Source: Geotalea sp. SG265 (GTDB lineage: Bacteria > Desulfobacterota > Desulfuromonadia > Geobacterales > Geobacteraceae). From it: a stretch of 40,598 bases of DNA. Location: positions 1 to 40,598 of the forward strand of contig NZ_JAKZFT010000023.1 in NCBI RefSeq assembly GCF_022808985.1, read 5' to 3'. The stretch's first letter is position 1, and the number at the start of each line of letters is the position of its first letter. Under the pieces are notes generated by a model. The model ran no database searches. It was not told the origin of the DNA and saw only the letters and a program-made list of their open reading frames with translations. Below are positions 1 to 7,906 of this stretch, piece after piece. A program made the position numbers and the translations under genes.

Positions 1-59
1 GTAAAATGGCTGTAGGACATGGTGGGTTCCTTTCCGTAGTGAGTGTTGGTCGCGCTTCA

Positions 60-130
60 CACACTACCAGAAAACCATCATGTCCTGCTTTTTTATCACG
101 TGGTGCACTTACGAATAGAATCTACCCTTC
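60..130 (+). pseudogene. Decayed 3' end of an IS30-family transposase gene
   Basis: The stretch CACGTGGTGCACTT and the following GAAT..ACCC match, with about 26 of 31 bases identical, the end of the IS30-type transposase gene at the right edge of the window, read there on the minus strand. The similarity extends leftward through ACTACCAGA, with small length differences and a lost reading frame. It is therefore a remnant, in inverted orientation to the copy at 40479-40598. No intact terminal repeat was identified. The rest of 1-255 holds only a 10-bp imperfect inverted repeat (36-45 with 58-67) and no supported gene. Confidence 0.5.
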
Positions 131-255
131 AAGGGGCATATTGGGTCCCTCTTTCGTTCTACAGGCAAATATAGCCGTCACGGCTCAAGTGCAGAGTATC
201 TTTGTTATACTTGAATCGAGGCGGCAGCTTCCACGTTTGCATGAGGGAGGTCACC

Positions 256-440
256 ATGGCACGTTACGGCAAGAAAGCGCAGGAAACGGTTGAAGAGACC
301 ATGGATGAGTTCAAGAAGGGGCAATTGAAAAGCGGCAAATCGGAGAAAAAGGTCACCAATCCCAAGCAGGCAGTTGCCATCGGTCTGTCGAGGCCCGAAA
401 AAAGGGGGCCAAGGTGCCCGAACCCCCAAAACACGCGTGA
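256..440 (+). pseudogene. DUF6496-type small basic protein, frameshifted near its C-terminus
   Basis: The start ATG follows a strong AGGGAGG site. The first 45 residues (MARYGKKAQETVEETM and on to KQAVAIGLS) match the conserved start of the small Lys-rich DUF6496 proteins, whose role is unknown. After GLS the expected EARKKGAKVP tail is found one frame over: ARKKGAKVPEPPKHA reads from base 393 to a stop at 438-440. One G appears to be missing after codon TCG (388-390). Read straight through, the frame instead runs to a stop at 457-459 with an unrelated 23-residue tail. This is either a real single-base deletion or a sequence error. Only the last 16 or so residues are affected, so a partly functional product is possible. 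Confidence 0.6.
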
Positions 441-451
441 GGAATGTCGGA

Positions 452-577
452 ATGGATGATCGAGGACACCGGGTCATTCTCATTACCGGCGCTACCGATG
501 GACTGGGGCTGAAAGTTGCCACCGATCTGGCAGCCAAGGGATACACCCTGCTCCACGGGTGGACAAAACCGGAATAG
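452..577 (+). pseudogene. N-terminal stub of a short-chain dehydrogenase/reductase
   Basis: The reading starts at an ATG and gives 41 residues. It carries the beta-strand and glycine-rich NAD(P)-binding motif of SDR enzymes (VILITGATDGLG, then a helix, then GYTLLHG). An intact SDR is about 250 residues, but here the frame ends at residue 42 and the next gene starts 8 bases later. The Tyr-x-x-x-Lys catalytic part is absent from this reading and from the sequence immediately after it. It is most simply the left end of a deleted SDR gene. Expression of a 41-aa peptide cannot be excluded. Confidence 0.5.
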
Positions 578-584
578 GGAATAT

Positions 585-1748
585 ATGCAAAGCTTCGAAT
601 CCACAGTTTCTGCAGCGGGCCTGATGCTCGATTTTGCCGGTGCTACTGGCCTTACCGGCAGCGGGACGCCACGGCGCTACCTCTGGACCGATGCCTTCGC
701 CATCTGCAATTATCTCGATCTCTTCACCCGAAGCCAACAGCAGTCGTGGCTGGATCTGGCGCTGCAACTCGTTGACCAGGTTCATCATATCCTTGGTCGC
801 CACCGTCCCGATAATGCCCGTACCGGCTGGATCAGCGGGCTGTCCGAGCCGGATGGGGAGCGGCATCCAACCGTCGGAGGGCTACGGATCGGCAAGGAGC
901 TGCCGGAACGTTCCCCGGGCGAGCGATATGACGGCCAACTGGAATGGGAGCGGGACGGCCAGTATTACCATTACCTGACCAAGTGGATGCATGCCTTGAG
1001 CTGTGTCGCCAGGGCTACCGGCAATATCGAATATCTCCTTTGGGCCATCGAACTGGCCAAGGTGGCCCATGGCCGTTTTACTGCGATCCCTGAACGCGGC
1101 AACGGCCGGATGTACTGGAAAATGAACATCGACCTGACCCGCCCTGCGGTCACTTCCATGGGGCAGCACGATCCCCTTGACGGGCTGGTCACCTACAGCG
1201 AGCTCCAGGCATGTTCTGAGACAGCGGAGACAAAGGACAGGCTTCCAGCTCTGGACAGAGAAATCGAGGAGATGGCCAGGCTCTGCCGGTCCACGTCAGT
1301 GGCGACCGATGACCCGCTGGGGTTGGGAGGCCTGCTCTTTGACGCCGGTCGCATGATGCAGCTAACCATCCGCGGAAAGTTCCATGAAGATGGACTGCTG
1401 GAGCGGGTGCTGGATGCAATTCTCGAAGGACTCGTTTTTTTCGACAAGCAGGACCAGGTGCAGCTTCCTGCCGCATACCGACTGGCATTCCGGGAGCTGG
1501 GGTTGTCCATAGGCCTTCATGGCCTGGAACGGATGCGGGGATGGCTCGGATCATATCCGGAGCAGTTTAGCCCCCTCGTCACGAGGCGGTTGGAGCAGCT
1601 GGCCAGGTACTTACATCTGGGAAATAAGATAGAGCAGTTCTGGCTGGAACCGGCACACCGCAAACAACGGACCTGGAGTGAACACCGGGACATCAACCAG
1701 GTCATGCTGGCAACGTCCCTGGCCCCGGACGGCTTTCTCACCGCCTGA
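585..1748 (+). CDS. Unrecognised 387-aa soluble protein
   Basis: I do not recognise this protein with confidence. The ATG at 585 is preferred over one at 516 because it follows an AGGG site and because the upstream part overlaps the SDR stub in another frame. The protein is rich in Trp, Tyr and Arg, has no signal peptide or membrane segment, and appears largely helical. Segments such as YDGQLEWERDGQYYHYLTKW and KDRLPALDREIEEMARLCRS, with regularly spaced helices, recall the alpha/alpha-barrel folds of glycoside-processing proteins. That is only an impression of fold. It stands alone on the plus strand, convergent with the corrinoid operon that ends at 1831. Confidence 0.6.
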   Translation: MQSFESTVSAAGLMLDFAGATGLTGSGTPRRYLWTDAFAICNYLDLFTRSQQQSWLDLALQLVDQVHHILGRHRPDNARTGWISGLSEPDGERHPTVGGLRIGKELPERSPGERYDGQLEWERDGQYYHYLTKWMHALSCVARATGNIEYLLWAIELAKVAHGRFTAIPERGNGRMYWKMNIDLTRPAVTSMGQHDPLDGLVTYSELQACSETAETKDRLPALDREIEEMARLCRSTSVATDDPLGLGGLLFDAGRMMQLTIRGKFHEDGLLERVLDAILEGLVFFDKQDQVQLPAAYRLAFRELGLSIGLHGLERMRGWLGSYPEQFSPLVTRRLEQLARYLHLGNKIEQFWLEPAHRKQRTWSEHRDINQVMLATSLAPDGFLTA

Positions 1749-1830
1749 TTTCCTTTCCTCAAGGCCAATCTCAATCGGAGTCGAAATTCCCGGGCTTTCG
1801 CTGCGATTCCCTGTGGGCAGAAGCACTTGA

Positions 1831-3501
1831 TCAAAAAGAGAGTACTTCAACAAAGACGCGGTCGAAGTCAGCGCAGTTTGCCAGCTCTACAACTTTGACC
1901 TCCTGCACTAATCGCTGCACCTCAATTCGGCTGTTGTGGTTGAGCAAGAAAGCCTTTCCGCCACTTTTAGCTGTGTTGCCGACAAACTCAATTTTTCCTG
2001 TGGTTTCAGCAGGAAGAAGTCCGATCGTGACCAGACTTTCTGCGGTGAGATGAAAACCGAAAGACCCGGCGATGAGGACCTTATCTAGATCCACAGGATT
2101 CACACCCGTATGGCGCAATAGGAACTCCACCCCAGCCCTGATTGCCCCTTTCGCAAGCTGCACCTGACGAACATCCTTTTGGGAAAGATACACATTGTCA
2201 GTCAGCTTGAAAGCCGGCTTACCATCAATTTTTACAAGTCGCTCCGCCAGGAGAGGAAGCAAAACTGGATCTTCAGGTGAGACGAACTTTCCGTTCTTGT
2301 TGATTACCCCATGTCGAACCAGTTCGGCTACTATATCCATCAATCCGCTGCCGCAAATACCGGTAGCCGGAGAGTTGCCAATGGTCTTGAGGCAAATATC
2401 CCCCCCCTTGAGGATAGCGAAACGCTCGATCGCCCCCTGCCCTGCTCTCATGCCAAAGGTAATGTTCATTCCCTCAAAAGCAGGTCCGGCAGCGGTAGAA
2501 GTTGCCCGAACCTGGCCTTCATGGACGATCGCCATCTCACCATTGGTGCCTATGTCGATAAAAAGAACTGTCCCCTGTTCTTCATGAAGCCGTACCGCTT
2601 GCAGACCGGCTGTAATGTCAGCCCCAACATAGGCGGAGATGATCGGGGGCAGGTAAACAATCCCCTTGGGCGCAATGGTCAGCACCAGATCATTAGCTGA
2701 CATCCAGCAGCCGCCAGTGAGTTCGGGGGTATAGGGGTATTGCCCGAGAGAACGGGGGTTGATGCCTGCAGCGAGGTGGAGCATACAAGTGTTGCCGCTG
2801 AAGACGACCTCGTAGATGCGATCCTGGTGGACCTCTGCCTCGCCTGCTACCTGCCCGATCAGGCGGTTGATTTCACCGATCACACCAGAGCGCATCTCCG
2901 ATAATCCCTTTTCTTCGCAGGCAATCCGAATCCGGGAAAGTACATCCTGGGCATGGCGGCTCTGGGGATTGAGAGCCGAGGCATGTGCCAATTCCATTCC
3001 TGTGTTCAGATCGACTAGAGATACCACCAAGGTGGTGGTGCCGATATCCACCACTACTCCAAAGGTCTCCCCTTCCGTATCCCCCTCTTCCTCATAGGCG
3101 ATTTCGCCGCCGTGAAAGACGGCTGTCACACCTTTGTCAGGCTGAAATTCCTTAGTTACGTGCGGCGCCAGGGCCACGGCCAGGGCATGACCGTGGCTGG
3201 TTATCTTAAGGTCCTCCTGGGCAACATCCGGGACAAGGACGGTAATGTCGCCGATTACTTCGGCTTCGCAGGAAAGCACCTGCCCCGCCAATTTCTGATC
3301 GTTGGAAAGATGATGCACCCCACGCCGTATAATATGGTGGAGGGAGTCCGGCTCCAAATGGACGGCGCATTTACCGCAAACGACGGCACCGTTGCAGGGG
3401 GATTCAATCAGCACACCGGCCAAGCGTGCCGCTTCCAGAACGGTGGTCCCTTTTTCGACGGCAATGGAGCGATTGGCGGGGAGGAAATGGACGTTTGGCA
3501 T
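1831..3501 (-). CDS. RACo-like ferredoxin/ASKHA corrinoid-protein activator
   Basis: The protein has 556 residues. The N-terminal domain is a 2Fe-2S ferredoxin with ligands at about C36, C42, C45 and C78 (CNGAVVCGKC, later LSCEAE). The large C-terminal domain is the ASKHA ATPase fold of the DUF4445/RACo family, beginning at about 165 with VVVDIGTTTLVVSLVDL. Known members reductively reactivate Co(II) corrinoid proteins to Co(I), using ATP. That fits its place as last gene after two methyltransferases and a corrinoid protein. The ATG at 3501 has a GGAG eight bases upstream. A longer reading from a TTG at 3591 would overlap the previous gene and translate a 9-bp DNA repeat, so I reject it. Confidence 0.85.
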   Translation of the reverse strand: MPNVHFLPANRSIAVEKGTTVLEAARLAGVLIESPCNGAVVCGKCAVHLEPDSLHHIIRRGVHHLSNDQKLAGQVLSCEAEVIGDITVLVPDVAQEDLKITSHGHALAVALAPHVTKEFQPDKGVTAVFHGGEIAYEEEGDTEGETFGVVVDIGTTTLVVSLVDLNTGMELAHASALNPQSRHAQDVLSRIRIACEEKGLSEMRSGVIGEINRLIGQVAGEAEVHQDRIYEVVFSGNTCMLHLAAGINPRSLGQYPYTPELTGGCWMSANDLVLTIAPKGIVYLPPIISAYVGADITAGLQAVRLHEEQGTVLFIDIGTNGEMAIVHEGQVRATSTAAGPAFEGMNITFGMRAGQGAIERFAILKGGDICLKTIGNSPATGICGSGLMDIVAELVRHGVINKNGKFVSPEDPVLLPLLAERLVKIDGKPAFKLTDNVYLSQKDVRQVQLAKGAIRAGVEFLLRHTGVNPVDLDKVLIAGSFGFHLTAESLVTIGLLPAETTGKIEFVGNTAKSGGKAFLLNHNSRIEVQRLVQEVKVVELANCADFDRVFVEVLSF

Positions 3502-3525
3502 TAATTTATCTCCATCGAGAAAAGC

Positions 3526-3566
3526 AATAGGACCTATAGGTCCCATAGGACGCATAGGTCCTATAG
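3526..3566. repeat. Short tandem repeat, 9-bp unit, about 4.5 copies
   Basis: Consecutive units are AATAGGACC, TATAGGTCC, CATAGGACG, CATAGGTCC and TATAG. The consensus is YATAGGWCS. The block contains the 14-bp palindrome GGACCTATAGGTCC. It fills the gap between the methyltransferase stop (3572) and the ribosome site of the RACo-like gene. The unit length is a multiple of three, so a longer reading of that gene would translate it as Gly-Pro-Met/Ile repeats. Confidence 0.8.
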
Positions 3567-3571
3567 AAAAA

Positions 3572-4597
3572 CTAATGGCTATTTTTGACAATGCCGGTCA
3601 TGGCCCGAATATTTGCCACCGGCGACGCCGTACTAAGACCGCAGGCAGGCGAAATAATGTCGATGCCGTCTTTTACCAGCCCTTCCGTATGGCGGGCGAC
3701 CTTGTCCGGGTCTCCCAATTCAAGCAGGAAGGTGCTCACATTGCCCATGGTAGTTAGCTGGGGATACTCCTGCTTCAGCAGTTTTAGATTCACGAAGGCG
3801 TCGGTGCTGATAGCATCCGCATGAAGCTGGGGGATGGAAGGTTTGACCGCCTTCATCTCCCCGCAGATATGCACCAGTACCGGCACGCCGGTGGCATGGA
3901 TGCCGTCGATGACCTTATTGAGATAGGTGACCGCGTAGTCGGAGAACATCTTCGGCCCGAGGATTTCGCCGGTGGCGGTGGGATCGCCGATACAGATGGC
4001 AGTGGCGCCGCTCTCCACCAATGTTTGGGCAAAGGCTATGAGAAATTCGCTGACGTAGTCGAGGACCCGGTGGGAAGCGTCCCGCTCTTTGCGCAGCTCT
4101 TTCAGAAACTGCATGGGGTCGACGATTGAAGCTGCAGTGCTGATGGGTCCGGTGACGCTGCCGATAATCGGCACCTCCGGATTCATTTTCGCCAGCCGTT
4201 CGGCGGCCCCAGCCAGGGTGTGTATCCGGCCTGCATTGAGCATGGCGGCAACGTCCCGATAGACCACCTCCTTCACCGACGGAAACGACTCCCGGGCGAT
4301 CTTCGGTTCGCAGGCCAGGGTGCCGAAGTCGATGTCGCTCCCCAGCACCTCCGCCTCCACCGTCATGCAGAAGGGAATGCCCAGGTTTTCGAAACCGGTA
4401 TCCCGATGGACATCGGTGGCGATTGCCGCCATCAGTTCGCTGTCGAAGTGCCCTTCCGGAAGAGTGTGGCCGCTTTCGTTCATCACATCCACAATGGCGG
4501 CGTTCATCATGCCGCCGGTGCAGATAACCGGCGGCCGGTCCACCTTTTTCTTCTTCACTGTATCCAGCAAGCGCTGTTTGGGACTGAGACTCATCAT
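3572..4597 (-). CDS. UroD/MtaA-family corrinoid methyltransferase (second copy)
   Basis: This 341-aa protein belongs to the uroporphyrinogen-decarboxylase/MtaA superfamily, whose methyltransferase branch moves methyl groups between a corrinoid protein and a thiol or cofactor. The zinc-ligand pattern of that branch is present: His-x-Cys in LVHICGE at about 240 and a Cys near the C-terminus in SPACGLSTASP. The start overlaps the stop of the preceding gene as ATGA, so the two are translationally coupled. It is a divergent paralogue of its upstream neighbour. One may act on the methyl donor side and the other on the acceptor side. The substrate cannot be read from sequence. Confidence 0.8.
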   Translation of the reverse strand: MMSLSPKQRLLDTVKKKKVDRPPVICTGGMMNAAIVDVMNESGHTLPEGHFDSELMAAIATDVHRDTGFENLGIPFCMTVEAEVLGSDIDFGTLACEPKIARESFPSVKEVVYRDVAAMLNAGRIHTLAGAAERLAKMNPEVPIIGSVTGPISTAASIVDPMQFLKELRKERDASHRVLDYVSEFLIAFAQTLVESGATAICIGDPTATGEILGPKMFSDYAVTYLNKVIDGIHATGVPVLVHICGEMKAVKPSIPQLHADAISTDAFVNLKLLKQEYPQLTTMGNVSTFLLELGDPDKVARHTEGLVKDGIDIISPACGLSTASPVANIRAMTGIVKNSH

Positions 4598-5637
4598 TGA
4601 TCCTCAACTTTAAAATTACGCACCGTCTCCATCATCGCCTCTATATTCTCGAACGGCGCCTCCGTAGGCAGACTACAACCGGACGCGACGATGAAGCCTT
4701 TGGGGTTGTCATGGGCCTCGCGGAGGCAGGAAAGGGTTGCCCGGCGCACATCCTCCACCGCCCCCTGCAGCATCACCGCCGAAGGATGCACATTGCCCAT
4801 CAGCCGCACCCGGTTTCCCACCGCCAGCTTTGCCTCGATCAGACTGGCATCGTTATCGATACTTATGCAATCGGCACCCGCCTCCACCATCGACTCCCAG
4901 ATCTTGGCCGTTTTGCCACAGATGTGCAGGGTAACACTCTTCCCTTTGCCGTGGATGAAGTCGATGAGCCGTTTGAGATAGGGCAGGGAGAACTCCTTGA
5001 ACTGCCGGGGGCTGATGACGGTGGATGACGACATGGCATCGGTAAGGCTTGGTGTCGCCCCGGCCTCGATAATCGCCGCGGCATAGCGGAAATTTGTGTC
5101 CAAGGATATTTCGCAGAGCCGATGCACAGTCTCAGGGTCCTTCAGCATCAGCCGGGCCAATGTTTCCGCCCCCACCAGGAAAGAGGCGTTGGTGAAAGGG
5201 CAGGTCAGCGCTCCGGTCACCGGCACCTCGTTACCCACCTGATCCACGGCAATGCGCATCGCCTCCAAGTGATGGGGCAGATTGCCGTCCCGGTACGGAT
5301 CCGCGGGCTGCAGCCGCTGGACCTCAGCCGGATCGCTGATGGCCGGAGCTTCCAGGTACGCAGTCTCGTCTGCCGGATAATGCACCTTCGCACCCATGGC
5401 CTCGGCCTGGGTATAGAGGTCGGTGAAGATGCGGATCACGTCGTAGCCGAACTTGCGGTAGGCAGCCACCTGGGCCTGGGCGATGAGCGGACCGTTGCCG
5501 CGGAAATCCCCTACCTTGACGCCGATCACTCTGGCCGCGGTGTTGCCGACGATGGGAACGCAGGGGAGACGATCTATTGCTTCCCCTTTGCCGTAGGCGG
5601 CGAGACGTTCCAGTGGTTTCATGGCATCAGTGCCCAT
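4594..5637 (-). CDS. UroD/MtaA-family corrinoid methyltransferase (first copy)
   Basis: This is a 347-aa protein of the UroD/MtaA fold. It has the HICGK zinc-site motif at about residue 240 and a C-terminal GCSLPTEAPFEN segment supplying the third ligand. The TGATG overlap with the preceding corrinoid-protein stop chooses the ATG at 5637; a GTG just upstream or an ATG at 5622 are alternatives. The MtsA methylthiol methyltransferases of methanogens belong to this same superfamily. Given the surrounding sulfur genes, a methylated sulfur compound is a reasonable candidate substrate, but methanol, methylamines or aryl methyl ethers fit the sequence equally well. Confidence 0.82.
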   Translation of the reverse strand: MGTDAMKPLERLAAYGKGEAIDRLPCVPIVGNTAARVIGVKVGDFRGNGPLIAQAQVAAYRKFGYDVIRIFTDLYTQAEAMGAKVHYPADETAYLEAPAISDPAEVQRLQPADPYRDGNLPHHLEAMRIAVDQVGNEVPVTGALTCPFTNASFLVGAETLARLMLKDPETVHRLCEISLDTNFRYAAAIIEAGATPSLTDAMSSSTVISPRQFKEFSLPYLKRLIDFIHGKGKSVTLHICGKTAKIWESMVEAGADCISIDNDASLIEAKLAVGNRVRLMGNVHPSAVMLQGAVEDVRRATLSCLREAHDNPKGFIVASGCSLPTEAPFENIEAMMETVRNFKVEDQ

Positions 5638-6302
5638 CACGCTGCTGCCACTTCCGGGGAAGTCAGCCTTCTAGCCAGACGCACGGCATCGGCGGCGTTG
5701 ACCGCATAGCCGTCGGCGCCGATCCGGTCGGCAAAGCCCTGGGATATGGGGCCGCCGCCGACGATGACCTTGAACTTGTCACGTACCCCCTGATCGTTGA
5801 GCTGGCGCACCACCTCCCCCATGCCGTCCATTGTGGTGGTCATGAGCGTGGAAAGGGCAATGATGTCGGCATCAATTTCCTGGGCGGTCTGAACGAAGCT
5901 TGCCGGAGGAATATCGCGCCCCAGGTCGGTCACGTCGAAGCCCGAGGTTTCCAGCATGATCTTCACCAGGTTCTTGCCGATATCGTGGGTATCCCCCTGA
6001 ATGACGCCGATCACAACCCGCCGCTTTTCCGCCACCGCATCCTGCCTGATGTGGGGCTTCAACACATCCATCCCCGCGTACATGGCATCGGAGCACATGA
6101 GCAGCTCGGGAATGAAGTATTCCTCCTCGTCGAAGAGCTGCCCTGCCCGCTCCATACCGGCCGAAAGCCCCTTCTCGATTGCCTCATAGGCATCAAGCCC
6201 TGCTGTCGCAACCGCTTCAGCCGTGGCCACCGCCTGATCCTCGTCCATATCCACCACGGCGTCGGCCAATTGCTTGTATAACGTTTCTTTGTCAGCAGAC
6301 AT
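5637..6302 (-). CDS. Methyltransferase corrinoid (B12-binding) protein
   Basis: The protein has 221 residues. Residues 1-90 form the helical cap domain of MtaC/MtbC/MtsB-type proteins. Residues 95-215 form the Rossmann-like B12 domain with the DxHxxG motif GDTHDIGKN, whose His (about 106) ligates cobalt. Further family motifs are STLMTTTM and VIVGGGPIS. The ATG at 6302 lies seven bases after a GGAGG; another ATG two codons upstream sits too close to it. It is the first gene of a four-gene unit with two methyltransferases and a RACo-like activator. This is a complete methyl-transfer set apart from any methyl-acceptor cofactor enzymes. Confidence 0.9.
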   Translation of the reverse strand: MSADKETLYKQLADAVVDMDEDQAVATAEAVATAGLDAYEAIEKGLSAGMERAGQLFDEEEYFIPELLMCSDAMYAGMDVLKPHIRQDAVAEKRRVVIGVIQGDTHDIGKNLVKIMLETSGFDVTDLGRDIPPASFVQTAQEIDADIIALSTLMTTTMDGMGEVVRQLNDQGVRDKFKVIVGGGPISQGFADRIGADGYAVNAADAVRLARRLTSPEVAAA

Positions 6303-6374
6303 TTCCATTCCTCCTCTTGTCTCCTCCATAGAGGAGCTCTTTTAGAGTTTTCCTATCTCGTGAATGTGCAGAAA

Positions 6375-6547
6375 AGGCTGCCGTGGCTTCGGGAGGGAGT
6401 GACCGAGCCACAGCGGCGAGCGGACACTCGCCCCATGGTGCTAGAAGCCTCGCCGCCTGTCGAATGCAAAACCGATTGCGACGAGAACAGGCCCCGCAAG
6501 GTCCGCAGCTGTGGCGACCAAACGACCGGATGAAGTCGCGGCAGCCT
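6375..6547 (-). other. Structured non-coding block with nested inverted repeats
   Basis: The ends are perfect 9-bp inverted repeats (AGGCTGCCG at 6375-6383 with CGGCAGCCT at 6539-6547). Inside, read on the minus strand, GCCACAGC pairs with GCTGTGGC and CGGAC pairs with GTCCG. Alternative hairpins GGCGAG/CTCGCC, GTGGCTCGG/CCG(A)AGCCAC and GCGAC/GTCGC compete with these long-range stems. A TTTT follows the outer stem on the minus strand, about 70 bases before the corrinoid-protein start. This could be the terminator of the operon above, a leader RNA for the corrinoid operon, or a small mobile hairpin element. I found no B12-box or other cobalamin-riboswitch core. Confidence 0.4.
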
Positions 6548-6562
6548 GGCCTCCACCACAAT

Positions 6563-7906
6563 TCATCTATTCGCCACCACAGCGCTGAATAAATCCTCAG
6601 CCAGCCGTAAGCCCCCGCTGAAACCGGTATAGCCCCGGTCCAGCACCGCCCGGTTGGCAACGGGAAAGGAAACTGACAGGTGCGGCGCCCCCAGCTGCAG
6701 GGCCAGTTCCCGCTCCAATGAGCTTCCAACCACGAAGGCTGGGCTGAAGGCGTTGTAAAATTTCTCACCCCTGGAGCGCGGCCAGTGGCGGTTCAGGTGA
6801 CCCAGCACTTCGCTTGCATCCGTCTCGAAAACCAGCTTGGTTTTGTAGCCGGAGGCAAGCTTCTCTACACGGCCGGCCAGGGCAACCTTTTCCTCCTCCT
6901 TCACCTGGTCCGTGCAGACGGTCAATTCGGGCAGCCAGCCCAGGTCATCGGCCAGGAAGCGGCTCAGGGCCACGGCATAGTTGCCGTCACCGACTACCAC
7001 CGCGTAGCGCTGCAGGTCGATATCGTTATAGCAGTCCGTAAGAGGCTCCAGGATTTTGTAATAGCGGCTTTTCTCCCGGTCGATCACCCCCTGTACCATA
7101 CTTTCGTCAAGTGCCAGCTTTGCTGCCACCAAGCGGAGGAACTCCTCCGAGGCACTGGGGCCCACGGGGAGCGGCAAGGTGAGATAGGGCGTGCCGTGGC
7201 GTTCTTGAAACTGCCGGGCCGCCTCCTGACCGTAGATGTCGGAGACGACTATATTCAACTCCGCCTCGCCCGCCCGGCGAATGGCCTCCAGGCTGTCATC
7301 GGCGGTAAAGAACGAATTTACCTCAAGCCCCAAAAGTTCCAGCAACCGGCGGATTCCTTCCAGGTTGCCACGCCAGAACGGGTCCATGTAAGGAACGATC
7401 CCCCAGAGGTTGACCTTTCCCTTCACCTTGGGGAGCCCCCGCTCCAGAAAATCCTTGACCAGGGCCTGCAGCACCAGGTCGTATCCCCAGTAGGAGTTGC
7501 CGCGGAAGCCGCCGGTGATGGCGCCGATGATCGGCGCTCCCTCATCGCGAAACTCGTTGACTACGGCAAAGATATCGTCGCCGATCATTTCAGGGACGCA
7601 GCCTGTCAGGACCACATACAGCTCTCCGTCCATGACCTTGAGGGTGCTGGCGATCTGTTCCCGCAGGCGCTCCTCGCCGCCGAAGACCACCTCGTTCTCC
7701 TGCATGTTGGAACTGGGAACGGTCAGGGAACCGCAATAGCCTCCCACCTGGAGACCGCTGCCGCCGTTCTGGGTCCAGGCAAAATTGCCGGCGCAGCCGG
7801 ATGCCGAATGAAGGATGGGGATCGCTCCCGGCAGGGCGGTGACGGTACCCACCGCTCCCCCCAGGGAACACATGAAACGCGCCCGTTCGACAAAATGTTC
7901 ACTCAT
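6563..7906 (-). CDS. Nitrogenase-like component 1, beta (NifK-like) subunit, pair 1
   Basis: This 447-aa protein has the nitrogenase component 1 fold. The three P-cluster-type cysteines of the family are seen at C13 (RFMCSLGG), C38 (SASGCAGN) and C103 (LTGCVPEMIGDD). The C13-C38 spacing equals that of the first two ligands in NifK. The N-terminal extension of true NifK is absent. It overlaps the 3' end of the D-like gene by 8 bases, as expected for a coupled heterotetramer pair. The adjacent QueG-like protein, ABC importer and shared leader motif with sulfur genes point to reductive cleavage of an organosulfur compound, not N2 fixation. It is the last gene of the 6.5-17.3 kb operon. Confidence 0.85.
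   Translation of the reverse strand: MSEHFVERARFMCSLGGAVGTVTALPGAIPILHSASGCAGNFAWTQNGGSGLQVGGYCGSLTVPSSNMQENEVVFGGEERLREQIASTLKVMDGELYVVLTGCVPEMIGDDIFAVVNEFRDEGAPIIGAITGGFRGNSYWGYDLVLQALVKDFLERGLPKVKGKVNLWGIVPYMDPFWRGNLEGIRRLLELLGLEVNSFFTADDSLEAIRRAGEAELNIVVSDIYGQEAARQFQERHGTPYLTLPLPVGPSASEEFLRLVAAKLALDESMVQGVIDREKSRYYKILEPLTDCYNDIDLQRYAVVVGDGNYAVALSRFLADDLGWLPELTVCTDQVKEEEKVALAGRVEKLASGYKTKLVFETDASEVLGHLNRHWPRSRGEKFYNAFSPAFVVGSSLERELALQLGAPHLSVSFPVANRAVLDRGYTGFSGGLRLAEDLFSAVVANR

Noticed and set aside
2195-2700. Plus-strand readings inside the RACo-like gene
   Set aside because: These are antisense shadows of a gene with clear conserved motifs on the minus strand.
6375-6600. Cobalamin riboswitch before the corrinoid operon
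   Set aside because: Context invites it, but I could not find the conserved GGGAA..GGTG core or a B12-box on either strand; only generic nested stems are visible.
6292-6768. Protein-coding readings through the 6329-6562 gap
   Set aside because: They lack ribosome sites and family motifs and overlap the nitrogenase-like gene; the region is better explained by stem structures.
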